Of a DNA stretch of 34,192 nt, positions 1-8,003 are shown in pieces (within the stretch, counting starts at the first letter, position 1; each line of letters starts with the position of its first letter). The position numbers and the translations under genes were made by a program. This DNA is from an uncultured euryarchaeote (GTDB lineage Archaea > Thermoplasmatota > Poseidoniia > Poseidoniales > Poseidoniaceae). Location of the stretch: the NCBI GenBank assembly GCA_937897005.1, contig CALCOQ010000139.1, forward strand, positions 1 to 34,192. Direction: 5' to 3'. The notes below the pieces were generated by a model that saw nothing but the letters and a program-made list of their open reading frames with translations, made no database searches and was not told the origin of the DNA.

Positions 1-38
1 AGCTTATCCGCTGCCTCTGAGATATATGCTTGAATTGA

Positions 39-2303
39 TCAACGTACGGTTGAGCCATTTGCTATTTCCCCATCGATGGTGACCAAACGAACGCCTCCTG
101 TCCCATCGTCAGCAGCGAGGAGCATGCCTTCTGACATGACGCCTCGGAGTTTACGAGGTTTAAGATTGGCAACAAAGACCACCCGCATACCCTCCATCTG
201 CGATGCACTGTAATATTCTTTCAACCCAGCGCAAACAGATCTACCTTCAGATGTTCCATCATCTATTTTGACCACCATCAGTTTATCTGCATCGGGATGT
301 TCATCCACTGATGTTATCGTTCCTGTTCTCAATTCAACTTGCATGAATGTCTCAAAATCAAGCCATGTCGTTCCTTCTGGTGCTTCTTCCATTTCTTCGT
401 CCCCCTCATTCTTACCCTTCTTCCCACCTTTGATACCATCTCCCATCTCATCTGAGGTGAGGGCAGCATCATCAGCATAGGATTGTTCTTCAGCGAGTAT
501 CTGCTCAAGATCGAGTTTCTGGAACAATGGTTCCGGTGGGCTATCGTTCCATTTCATTTCACTGGACCAATCGGTTGCAGAGCCCCAATCCATCTCACTG
601 ACATCACCTTCTTCTCCAAGAGCCTGCCAAAGCCTTTGTGCGCTGAAGGGAATGAAAGGTTGACTGACTATGGCCAGTAATCGAGATACTCTCCAAGAGA
701 AGGCGAGTGATGCGAGCGCTCCAGATGCATCTTCATCGTTTTGATCCTGTGGCTTGAGAAATTTCCATGGAGCCGCATTCTGAAGAAGCTGATTACCGAA
801 TTGGGCGATATTCATCACTCCGCGCAGCGCTTCCTTGTATCGATGCTTATCGAGGCTTTCACCAACCTTGAGGAACAATTCCTCGCTCTTCTCCATCAAG
901 GAATGAACCATCTCACCCCTTTCAAATATTTTCAGTGGATTCTCCATTTGTTCTCCAGTGTCCAGCCGTTGAGCCAAAGTCAGAACTCGATGCACGAAAT
1001 TCCCATGACAGCCAATCAATTCAGAGTTTATCTTCTCAACAAAATCAGGCCAATTGAAATCAGTATCATGATTCTCCGGCATATTGATTCCAAGATAGTA
1101 TCTGAGAGTATCAGGATCAAAGCGTTCCAGGAATGAAGGGAGCCAGACCGCGTGTTTGCGGCTTTTTGAGAATTGACCGCCTGCCAACATCAGGTATTCC
1201 ATCGCCGGAACATTGTCCTCCAAGTGCAGGTCTCCTGCTGCAGGCAGCGAGACTTCATCTTTGATGGTCAGACCGTTGGCAGCATGGTTCAATCCCATTA
1301 TCAGGGCTGGCCAAATGACCGTATGGAAGGGGATATTGTCCTTGCCGAGGAAATAGAGATGCCGTGGTTTCTCTCCAGAATCGGAGATTCTCCACCACTT
1401 TTCCCATGCATCATCACGACTGGAATATCTATCAGACCATATCTTGGCGCATGAAAGATACCCCTGCACCGCTTCAAACCAGACATAGACACACTTTCCC
1501 TTCCATTCTTCTTCTTCGAGTGGGATGGAAATACCCCAGTCGAGATCTCTGGTGATTGCACGTGGCCGCAGGCCCATATCCAACCACTGTTTCGTCATCG
1601 CTCTGACATTGGGCTTCCAGTAGGGCATTCTTTCAGTTGCATGTTCAACCAGGCGTTGTTGGAACAGATCCAATCTGTAGAACAGATGGTCAGTATCTCT
1701 GATCTCGATTTCTGCTTCGGGGTTCATTTTGGAGCGGGGATTCAGCAATTCATAGGCCTCGTATGTGGTTCCGCATGTGTCGCATTGATCCCCTCGTGCA
1801 CCCTCTGCACCACATTCAGGACATTCTCCTTCCACATATCGATCTGGAAGAAAACGCCCCTCACCATCAGTTCGCTGTTCGTAGTATTGCTGCATTGTCT
1901 TTCGTTCAAACAATCCCGCCTGAAAAAGAGAGGTGAAATTCTCTTGAACGATCTTCTTGTGCATTGGGTCACTTGTACGGTTGAACAATGCTCCTCCGAA
2001 TTCCTCTCCACGACAATCAATATTTGGCTGCCACATGCATCCTAGATTGAGTAATGCTTCTGTATTGGTTGCATGGAATTCATCAACAATCTCCTGAGGA
2101 GTGACACCTTTCTGCTCAGCACTGACAGTGATTGGCGTTCCATGTTCATCAGAGCCACTGACCATCAGTACGCGATTGCCTTTCGCTCGTTCGTATCTGA
2201 ACTGGATATCAGGTGGTAGGTAACATCCAGCAACATGGCCAAGGTGCAGGGGCCCGTTAGCATAGGGCCATGCTACACATATCAGTACATGTTGACCAGT
2301 CAT
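39..2303 (-). CDS. metG: Methionyl-tRNA synthetase
   Basis: Charges tRNA-Met with methionine in the cytoplasm (class I synthetase). From the chosen ATG the protein is 754 residues. The HIGH-type motif HLGH lies at residues 20-23, a four-cysteine zinc knuckle (CPEC...CDTC) at about 160-178, and the KMSKS equivalent FSKSR near 375. An acidic and Lys-rich linker then leads into a C-terminal EMAPII-like tRNA-binding domain (about 645-754, starting near WLDFETF). The frame is open to 2522, but family members begin just before the AWPYANGPLHLGH segment, so ATG at 2303 is preferred; ATG at 2336 is the alternative. It is divergent from the CNNM gene across about 120 bases. The appended tRNA-binding domain is a common MetRS arrangement. 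Identity is secure; only the start is uncertain. Confidence 0.96.
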   Translation of the reverse strand: MTGQHVLICVAWPYANGPLHLGHVAGCYLPPDIQFRYERAKGNRVLMVSGSDEHGTPITVSAEQKGVTPQEIVDEFHATNTEALLNLGCMWQPNIDCRGEEFGGALFNRTSDPMHKKIVQENFTSLFQAGLFERKTMQQYYEQRTDGEGRFLPDRYVEGECPECGAEGARGDQCDTCGTTYEAYELLNPRSKMNPEAEIEIRDTDHLFYRLDLFQQRLVEHATERMPYWKPNVRAMTKQWLDMGLRPRAITRDLDWGISIPLEEEEWKGKCVYVWFEAVQGYLSCAKIWSDRYSSRDDAWEKWWRISDSGEKPRHLYFLGKDNIPFHTVIWPALIMGLNHAANGLTIKDEVSLPAAGDLHLEDNVPAMEYLMLAGGQFSKSRKHAVWLPSFLERFDPDTLRYYLGINMPENHDTDFNWPDFVEKINSELIGCHGNFVHRVLTLAQRLDTGEQMENPLKIFERGEMVHSLMEKSEELFLKVGESLDKHRYKEALRGVMNIAQFGNQLLQNAAPWKFLKPQDQNDEDASGALASLAFSWRVSRLLAIVSQPFIPFSAQRLWQALGEEGDVSEMDWGSATDWSSEMKWNDSPPEPLFQKLDLEQILAEEQSYADDAALTSDEMGDGIKGGKKGKNEGDEEMEEAPEGTTWLDFETFMQVELRTGTITSVDEHPDADKLMVVKIDDGTSEGRSVCAGLKEYYSASQMEGMRVVFVANLKPRKLRGVMSEGMLLAADDGTGGVRLVTIDGEIANGSTVR

Positions 2304-2422
2304 CTGACCACCGATATTGAGGCCACACTGCGTCATGATATGGTGATTTCCTAATCGACAACCCCTAATAACTTGAATCTTCACAGTGTGTTGTCGCCTC
2401 GCACAGGAGGGCGCACCCACCA

Positions 2423-3466
2423 ATGGTTTCCACCCTACTGATTTTGTATGCCGGGCTCGCCCTTGTGGTTTCTTTCCTTTGCAGTCTTTTAGAAAGTGTT
2501 CTGCTAAGTATTTCTCCTTCACATATCCAGGTGATGCAGAATAGGAAACAAAAAGCCGGGGAGATATGGTCCAGACTCAAAAACAACGATTCGGTCAGAC
2601 CGTTGACTGCCATTTTGACATTGAACACCATTGCCCATACAGTTGGTGCAGTAGGTGTTGGGTCAGTTGTTCATCAGGAGTATGGAAATGAATGGGTGGC
2701 TATTGCCTCGGCTATTTTGACAGTTGCTGTATTACTGTTATCAGAGATTCTTCCTAAAACTATAGGCTCTGCATACTGGAAAAAATTAGCCATTCCAATG
2801 GCGTATGTGACCAATGTATTGACCCTCGCACTAACAATTATCGTGGTCCCAATAGAGTGGTTCCGCAAGTTATTACCACAGGCTCAGAGGACAACAGTCA
2901 CTCGTGATGAATTAGCTGTTCTTGCCGATATCGGAGAAGAGGAGGGGACCCTTGAAGAAGATGAGGAGAAGGTGATATTGAATCTGTTGAGATTGGCTGA
3001 AATAAACATTGAGGAGATAATGACCCCTAGAGTTGTGGTCACTGCATTCCCCGCAGAATATACCGTTGAGCAGGTATTGGAGGAACACCCTATGCTCAGA
3101 GTGTCAAGAATCCCGGTCTATGGAGGGAATATCGATGAACTTCTAGGATTTGTCATACGTTCGGAAATTCTAATGGCTGCCAGTAAGAATCAATGGGAGA
3201 CCAAACTCAAAGATTTGATGAAACCTCTAGAGTTCATCAACGAAGGGGATAGTGTAGACCAATTGTTGGATATCTTCATCAAGAAACGTCAACAGATAAT
3301 GGCGGTCACCGATGAATTCGGTGGCACCTCTGGAATAGTCACATTTGAAGATGCGATTGAGACACTCTTGGGTGAAGAGATAGTTGATGAAACCGATGAG
3401 GCAGAGGATATGCGCGATGTCGCATTGGCTCTGTCCAGCAATGGTAATTCCGAATCAGAGGAGTGA
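2423..3466 (+). CDS. CNNM/HlyC-type DUF21-CBS membrane protein
   Basis: An integral membrane protein of the CNNM/CorC/HlyC class, whose members are linked to Mg2+ or other cation efflux. It is 347 residues. Hydrophobic segments lie near residues 5-27, 62-85, 92-115 and 125-145 (DUF21 region with SEILPKTIG). An acidic connector follows, then a CBS pair from about 190 to 310 containing EIMTPR and DEFGGTSGIVTFEDAIE. The C-terminal CorC/HlyC transporter-associated domain found in many bacterial homologues is absent; the protein ends in an acidic tail. An AGGAGG lies 12 bases before the ATG, slightly far for a Shine-Dalgarno site. Its 3' end overlaps the convergent hydrolase by 12 bases. Family assignment is strong; the transported ion is unknown. 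Confidence 0.9.
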   Translation: MVSTLLILYAGLALVVSFLCSLLESVLLSISPSHIQVMQNRKQKAGEIWSRLKNNDSVRPLTAILTLNTIAHTVGAVGVGSVVHQEYGNEWVAIASAILTVAVLLLSEILPKTIGSAYWKKLAIPMAYVTNVLTLALTIIVVPIEWFRKLLPQAQRTTVTRDELAVLADIGEEEGTLEEDEEKVILNLLRLAEINIEEIMTPRVVVTAFPAEYTVEQVLEEHPMLRVSRIPVYGGNIDELLGFVIRSEILMAASKNQWETKLKDLMKPLEFINEGDSVDQLLDIFIKKRQQIMAVTDEFGGTSGIVTFEDAIETLLGEEIVDETDEAEDMRDVALALSSNGNSESEE

Positions 3467-4450
3467 TTCCTCCAGGAATTTCTGTGTGATTTGTGCTCGA
3501 CCTTTGTGTTCACTGTCACCCGAATGCCTCAGATCATCAAGAATATGTGCCTCGTGGTCTACTTTCAGATACTCCAACAAGAGATTGTAATGTTCCACTC
3601 CCAATCTTGAATCATCGGCAGCCTGAACAACCAATGTTCTTACCTCGGGAATACCCCATCTTGGGACCATGATGTCTTCAGGTTCTGTGAATCTCTCTTC
3701 GGGATGAATCTTTTTCAATGCATGCTGCAACCATCGATAAAGCAGTGGTTTGATGATTCTAGAAGGCCCTGTGAGATATTCATCAAGGATCAGGTTGTAA
3801 TTGGTCATAGGAGACTCTAGAACAACGCATTTCAGGTGGCTCCGCCACCAACCTTCCATTCGCGAACTGAGTTTCAATGCGATGAATGAGCCAAGACTAT
3901 GTCCACAGATTGCAATGTTTGTGATTCTCTCTCTAGGTAAGGAATTGAGTAGTGCAACAGCATCTTGAGCACATTTCAGAGCGGTGAACTCATGATCATC
4001 CGGGGCATGGCCATGACCACGAAGATCCATGGCAAGTATATGGAAACCATGGATGCCCTTGGCTCTGTTATGAGATCTGCTTGAATTAGAACTCCATCCA
4101 TGCAGAAAGAATACCAGCGGTGCTGCAGCATCACCTTCCCATTTCATATGAGCATGAATAGGCACACCATCTCTTTCAGTGGTGACTGCTTCCCACTCAT
4201 CACCAGAAATACAATCTTCCAGTCTTCTATTAGTCCTGAACAATCGTCTCAAAATCCATATTCTGAATGATTCATGAAACAAGAAAAGGCTGCTGGCAAC
4301 TGCAATGATGGAAATTGAAATTGTAGAGGTTGATGACTCATTGAAGATGATTGTTGAGATTGCAATGACGAGCAAAGCAATGCTCAATGCCAAGAGTAAA
4401 TACTCAATGGGATGGGCTGGAGTGGCCTTTCTTGCAACAACGTGCCTCAT
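3455..4450 (-). CDS. Membrane-anchored alpha/beta hydrolase
   Basis: A serine hydrolase of the alpha/beta fold with unknown substrate. It is 331 residues. Two adjacent hydrophobic segments (about 16-36 and 42-60) suggest an N-terminal membrane hairpin with the catalytic domain following. The oxyanion-side motif FFLHGW is at about 114-119, the nucleophile elbow GHSLGS at 183-188 with Ser185, a candidate acid in QAADDSRLG (Asp279/280), and a candidate catalytic His in LRHSGD (His309). The ATG overlaps the upstream stop as ATGA, so it is translationally coupled to the 4447-5250 membrane protein and is the last gene of a three-gene operon. Lipase, esterase or thioesterase activity is possible; sequence alone does not decide. 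Confidence 0.85.
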   Translation of the reverse strand: MRHVVARKATPAHPIEYLLLALSIALLVIAISTIIFNESSTSTISISIIAVASSLFLFHESFRIWILRRLFRTNRRLEDCISGDEWEAVTTERDGVPIHAHMKWEGDAAAPLVFFLHGWSSNSSRSHNRAKGIHGFHILAMDLRGHGHAPDDHEFTALKCAQDAVALLNSLPRERITNIAICGHSLGSFIALKLSSRMEGWWRSHLKCVVLESPMTNYNLILDEYLTGPSRIIKPLLYRWLQHALKKIHPEERFTEPEDIMVPRWGIPEVRTLVVQAADDSRLGVEHYNLLLEYLKVDHEAHILDDLRHSGDSEHKGRAQITQKFLEESLL

Positions 4451-5250
4451 GAGTCATCATCCGCATCAGCAGCAGAACGTTTCTCATCGATCTTGGCGAT
4501 TCTCTTGGCACCGAATTCTCCGAGACTCTCCAACCGAGCAAGCCAACCAGTCTCCTTTCCAGTTGGCACATGGTGCACGAGATAGGCTCCGAACATCTTA
4601 TCCCACATACCCTGGTTGTTTTCCCTGCCAACCACTCTTTTGAAGATATATTCAGAAATCGGGAAGGCTAGACAGATAAGACATAGAGTGATCATCTGAG
4701 CATCCACTCCATCAGAACTACTGTTACCGATACCTGATATGGCAAGGAAACCCAATCCTAAAAACAGCATTGGTGTGTTGATATTCGTCATGATTCCATG
4801 AAGAAAAATCGGTTTCCCACCCTTCCAACTGACATATTTGGTCCTAGAAACGAACTCACCGATATTCCTTCCGAATTTGGCAGGAATGAACAGGACATTG
4901 GATAGTGGTAGTAATAGTCCAGCGATTAGTGGCCATGTCATATCGCCAGTACCGGTGAATATCAGTAGCGACATGACTGCAATGAGAATACCCCAGTTCC
5001 AAGCGAAGTTGACAATCCAAGCAGCAGCCCGATTTGTTTTACCTGCAGCAACGAATTCGCTAGGGAAATCACGAGTGGGACGCTCTCTTTTGACCCTTAC
5101 ACGCGCTTGTCTAGGGGACTTGGCCTTTGGTGCAGCCTTGGCCTTAGGTACCGCCTTTGCTTTTGGTACCGCCTTGGCCTTTGGTACTGCCTTTGCTGTC
5201 GGCTTCTTATCAATCTCTCCTGCCTTGTCAAGTAATCCCATTTGTATCAA
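4447..5250 (-). CDS. Membrane protein with Lys/Ala/Pro-repeat tail
   Basis: I do not recognise a named family. The protein is 267 residues. Residues 15-45 hold a repeated, strongly basic Ala/Lys/Pro/Val segment (unit KAVPKA), encoded by an 18-base tandem repeat. Four hydrophobic segments follow, near residues 74-100, 103-125, 158-175 and 185-206. The C-terminus is cytosolic-looking and charged, ending in several Asp. The start ATG overlaps the previous gene's stop as ATGA and the end overlaps the hydrolase in the same way, so it is the middle gene of a tight operon. The basic tail could bind nucleic acid, acidic proteins or the membrane surface. The acidic stretch of the upstream gene product is one conceivable partner; this is inference. 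Confidence 0.8.
   Translation of the reverse strand: MIQMGLLDKAGEIDKKPTAKAVPKAKAVPKAKAVPKAKAAPKAKSPRQARVRVKRERPTRDFPSEFVAAGKTNRAAAWIVNFAWNWGILIAVMSLLIFTGTGDMTWPLIAGLLLPLSNVLFIPAKFGRNIGEFVSRTKYVSWKGGKPIFLHGIMTNINTPMLFLGLGFLAISGIGNSSSDGVDAQMITLCLICLAFPISEYIFKRVVGRENNQGMWDKMFGAYLVHHVPTGKETGWLARLESLGEFGAKRIAKIDEKRSAADADDDS
5122..5193. repeat. Four 18-base tandem units encoding KAVPKA
   Basis: Units at 5122-5139, 5140-5157, 5158-5175 and 5176-5193 share the pattern (GG/TG)C(C/T)TT(T/A)GGT(A/G)C(C/A/T)GCCTT. They encode the basic Lys/Ala/Pro/Val tail of the membrane protein on the minus strand. The units are diverged at synonymous positions, so the peptide looks maintained. Confidence 0.9.
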
Positions 5251-6374
5251 CTTCCATATTGTGAACCGGCCTCACTGTAAATAGCGAATTCAGTCGATTG
5301 AGTGAATGCCTGTATGTCATCTTCGGGTAGATCCAATAACAGTGAATCCACCATTCCGAAGAACTCAATCCTCTCATTTTCACCAGCATTTCCTGGATCA
5401 CTGGCGACCGCAGCATACAACTCAAAGGAATCACTGCGGATGAACGAATCGGGATCGGGCAACTTGGCCAATAGATTGTCAACAATAGAAACGAATTCAG
5501 CAAAGATATCTGAATCCTCGGCCTGCACTTCAATCTCTTCCTCATCTTCGATTTCAAGCGATGACAATGGCTGTTCTCCTTGAATAACGGCCTTGATCGA
5601 TTTATGTTCGCTGATCAACTGTTCTAATTTTGGCTTGAGCTTCCTCAATTTCGATGTCTGGCTCTTCTGTTTAGCCAACTGGTACTTTGGTTTCAATTTC
5701 TTGATGTTGGCTTCAAGTTCACTCTTACGCGCACTTAAATCCTCTAGAGTTTGGGAATCGAGGACATGCTCTGAATCATCATCTTCAGACATCTCTTCAA
5801 TATCCTCTTCTTCTTCATGAGATTCTTCCTCTATTTCTTCAAGTTCTTCTTCATCTTCATCTAGAAGTTCAATTGTGGGGGCATCTCTTATCTCGGCTAT
5901 CTTAGAGTCATGTTCAGCCTTCCGCTTCACGATTATCTCACGATCCAATTGGTGACCGAAACGGTCAGCATATCTATCGAGAAGACTACCAACTTCACCT
6001 TCGCCTAAACGATCAATATGGCCATAGACTTGTTGCAGAGGCTTACTGCTGCCCCGCTTCCATAGGGAGTCATATCCATCTTTCTTCTTCTCCTTGGTCA
6101 TATCAGGGGGTGCGAGACCAGAGATTGTGGGAGCAGAGGAACCTTCCAAGACACCCTTTGCAGGTTTGGCAGGAGAAACTGGAGGTGGTGGGACCGGAAT
6201 TACATCTCCTGATGGAGGCGGAGGGGGAGGGATGGCAGCGGCTGCACCAGGGGGTGGAGGAATGGCAGCGATTGCACCAGGGGGTGGAGGAATGGCAGCG
6301 ATTGCACCAGGGGGTGGAGGAAGACCCCCCATGGCAGGTGGCGCAGCACCCTTCTTCTTCTTCTTGCGTCCCAT
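5247..6374 (-). CDS. Pro-rich/acidic coiled-coil protein with duplicated C-terminal module
   Basis: Family not recognised. It is 375 residues and probably cytosolic, since there is no membrane segment. In order: a Lys-rich start (RKKKKK), three to four copies of a proline run plus GAIAAI (about residues 18-55), a Lys-rich region, a very acidic segment (about 165-205), a Lys/Leu heptad-like coiled-coil region (about 207-260), and a C-terminal pair of similar modules (about 290-330 and 335-372). Each module has the pattern F..hVD.LL..LP......F..S..F.hY. It is the first gene of an operon with the membrane protein and hydrolase. Just before its ATG, the ribosome-binding GGGTGA lies inside a small hairpin. 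The layout suggests a scaffold or adaptor, which is inference. Confidence 0.82.
   Translation of the reverse strand: MGRKKKKKGAAPPAMGGLPPPPGAIAAIPPPPGAIAAIPPPPGAAAAIPPPPPPSGDVIPVPPPPVSPAKPAKGVLEGSSAPTISGLAPPDMTKEKKKDGYDSLWKRGSSKPLQQVYGHIDRLGEGEVGSLLDRYADRFGHQLDREIIVKRKAEHDSKIAEIRDAPTIELLDEDEEELEEIEEESHEEEEDIEEMSEDDDSEHVLDSQTLEDLSARKSELEANIKKLKPKYQLAKQKSQTSKLRKLKPKLEQLISEHKSIKAVIQGEQPLSSLEIEDEEEIEVQAEDSDIFAEFVSIVDNLLAKLPDPDSFIRSDSFELYAAVASDPGNAGENERIEFFGMVDSLLLDLPEDDIQAFTQSTEFAIYSEAGSQYGS
6231..6320. repeat. Three tandem 30-base units inside the Pro-rich gene
   Basis: Units at 6231-6260, 6261-6290 and 6291-6320 are nearly identical (core ATGGCAGCGATTGCACCAGG on the plus strand). The last two are identical, and the first differs at a few positions. 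They encode the PPPPGAIAAI decapeptide on the minus strand. The unit length is a multiple of three, so copy-number change keeps the frame. Confidence 0.95.
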
Positions 6375-6379
6375 GTTGT

Positions 6380-6409
6380 CACCCTACGGGTGAAACGGGC
6401 ACCTTGCCC
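6380..6409 (-). promoter_or_regulatory. Two small hairpins at the ribosome-binding site of the Pro-rich gene
   Basis: Read on the minus strand, the leader contains GGGCA-AGG-TGCCC (6409-6397) and then CACCC-GTA-GGGTG (6392-6380), each a 5-base stem with a 3-base loop. The second stem contains the GGGTG(A) that would pair with the 16S anti-Shine-Dalgarno, and it ends 5 bases before the ATG at 6374. Folding would hide the ribosome-binding site. The stems are seen directly; a regulatory role is inference. Confidence 0.4.
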
Positions 6410-6471
6410 TTCTTCTTTAACATTGACCGAATAAGAGTACGAGTGGCTTCAAGAAATATCCTCAATTTGAA

Positions 6472-7758
6472 TCATGAGAGCAATGAGCCCCAACCCTTGA
6501 GGACCACGAACGCTGCTGCAGCCTCAGGCATCTCCATTACATCTCCTGCTGACCCTTCAGCATGGAATTCGCCAATACGGGTATTGATATCTTCAGCGTT
6601 GATTTCAATTTTCATTTTTCCATCCTGTGGCAATGCAACAGCCTCAGTCAATGGGTCGAATGGGTTGCCACCATCCGGGTCCAAGCGGTTGAGCGGGAAT
6701 TCAGTCACTCTCAATCCACATTTTCCATGTAGTGATGTTGGATATCTAATGACCCTGTGGCAGTCGATAGTGACTACTTCATCGGTTTCACCAGCACTGC
6801 CTAGTACAACCGCGGAATCATTCTGTAGAATATCGATGAATGCGTCTCTATAATAATTCGAATCACCACCCCTTCCTCCAAGCGCATTCAGATTACCTTC
6901 CTCCAGTTTCGCTCTTCGTGTTGGATGAGCAACAAGTTCTGCAATATCTTCGACAGCTTTCTTTCCACGACTCCGCTTCAGGCCACGAATTCTAGCGGAC
7001 CTCTTCAATGAATCAACATAAGTATCGATAATCAATTTCACTTCTTTCCCTTCCCCTTCTCTGACTTTATCCAATTTAGAAAGGGTCTGTGAAAGACCAG
7101 TTCGTAATCTGAGGGCCCAGCCGCTGGCATCTGAATCCGCCGAACGAGGTAGTAAGGAGGTGACGTCAACTCCATCCCCTCTGATATGTGATACCAATTC
7201 TCGTCTCGCTTCGCTATCAAGATGGGCGAGTTTCGGGTCGCGATAATGAAGATGAAAACCTCTGTGGCCGGAAAATGTCAATTGCAGGTATTTTTCTTCG
7301 AATCCGAACTCGGGTTCCAAGAAATCATTCCAGAGCCGCCATGCCTGTTCTCTGATCTGCTCAAGCATTCCGATGAAGTCCGTATCGACAACTCCTGGTA
7401 GATGATCACCATCGAGATCGAAAATCAAGTCAGCACCCAGCCATCCTTTCTCTTTCATTTTGTAGATGGTAGGATCTTTCCAATATGCTGTGCTGTAGAA
7501 TACGGAATGGGGTGTTCTATCAATCAGGTGATGTTTGATGCTGCTGGTATCGGGAAATCCAATATGCCTTTTTGGCACCCCTCCGCCAAATGGTAACAAC
7601 ATCCACTCTCTTGTTCTCAACCGTGGAGGGGTCCATGGGGTAAATGTCCGATAATGTTGTTCAAATCGGTGCGCGAATACAGCCCAGCCCTTGACCATGG
7701 AACATGCCCCCGGTCCCTCTCTGAGGCTGAGGGGTGATGAATGACGCGGTAAGGGCAT
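6472..7758 (-). CDS. priS: DNA primase small (catalytic) subunit PriS
   Basis: Catalytic subunit of the archaeal/eukaryal-type primase, which makes primers at the replication fork with PriL (not in this window). It is 428 residues from ATG 7758. Diagnostic motifs are the metal-binding DLD in LIFDLDGDH (about 114-116), SGHRGFH (about 163-169), the third acidic residue in TIDCHRVIRYP (about 332), and PTSLHGKCGL (about 340-349). The start is coupled to the upstream zinc-protein stop as TGATG. The first 20 residues match the family poorly, so ATG 7698 (MVKGWAVFAH) is a plausible alternative start. It is the last gene of the operon mqnD, DOHH-like, zinc protein, priS. The C-terminus has a low-complexity Ala-rich stretch. 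Confidence 0.95.
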   Translation of the reverse strand: MPLPRHSSPLSLREGPGACSMVKGWAVFAHRFEQHYRTFTPWTPPRLRTREWMLLPFGGGVPKRHIGFPDTSSIKHHLIDRTPHSVFYSTAYWKDPTIYKMKEKGWLGADLIFDLDGDHLPGVVDTDFIGMLEQIREQAWRLWNDFLEPEFGFEEKYLQLTFSGHRGFHLHYRDPKLAHLDSEARRELVSHIRGDGVDVTSLLPRSADSDASGWALRLRTGLSQTLSKLDKVREGEGKEVKLIIDTYVDSLKRSARIRGLKRSRGKKAVEDIAELVAHPTRRAKLEEGNLNALGGRGGDSNYYRDAFIDILQNDSAVVLGSAGETDEVVTIDCHRVIRYPTSLHGKCGLRVTEFPLNRLDPDGGNPFDPLTEAVALPQDGKMKIEINAEDINTRIGEFHAEGSAGDVMEMPEAAAAFVVLKGWGSLLS

Positions 7759-8003
7759 CAACGATAGAAGCGCTTCTCAGCGTCCTTGCCTGCAGTTGCT
7801 GCGCCACGTCCTGTTATCTTCTGGTAACAATCCCAACAGGCATAATGCTCGTCAATCGGTATCGATTGACCAAAAGTCAAACGAATACCGCAACCATGGC
7901 ATAATGGTCCAAGCTCACCATTTGGAGATTGGGCCAGAGGAACGTGGTCATGCGGCATCAGTATCGCTATTGCGTTGGGGTACAGGTCTTTGAATGTGAG
8001 CAT
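7758..8003 (-). CDS. Small four-cysteine zinc-binding protein
   Basis: An 81-residue protein of unknown function. Cys35, Cys38, Cys56 and Cys59 (CHGCG...CWDCY) form a treble-clef or ribbon-like zinc site. The N-terminal third is hydrophobic and His-containing without a clear membrane span; the C-terminus is basic. The ATG directly follows the stop of the HEAT gene (TGAATG), and its own stop overlaps the priS start (TGATG), so translation of all three is probably coupled. The conserved-looking cysteine spacing and the coupling both argue that this short frame is a real gene. A role alongside primase is possible, but only from context. Confidence 0.8.
   Translation of the reverse strand: MLTFKDLYPNAIAILMPHDHVPLAQSPNGELGPLCHGCGIRLTFGQSIPIDEHYACWDCYQKITGRGAATAGKDAEKRFYR

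Noticed and set aside
2304-2522. N-terminal extension of MetRS up to 2522
   Set aside because: The extra 73 residues do not resemble the family, they overlap the divergent CNNM gene, and a normal start (MTGQHVLICVAWPY) is available at 2303.
6231-6320. Possible CRISPR-like direct repeats
   Set aside because: The 30-base units are contiguous with no spacers and encode an in-frame Pro-rich decapeptide.
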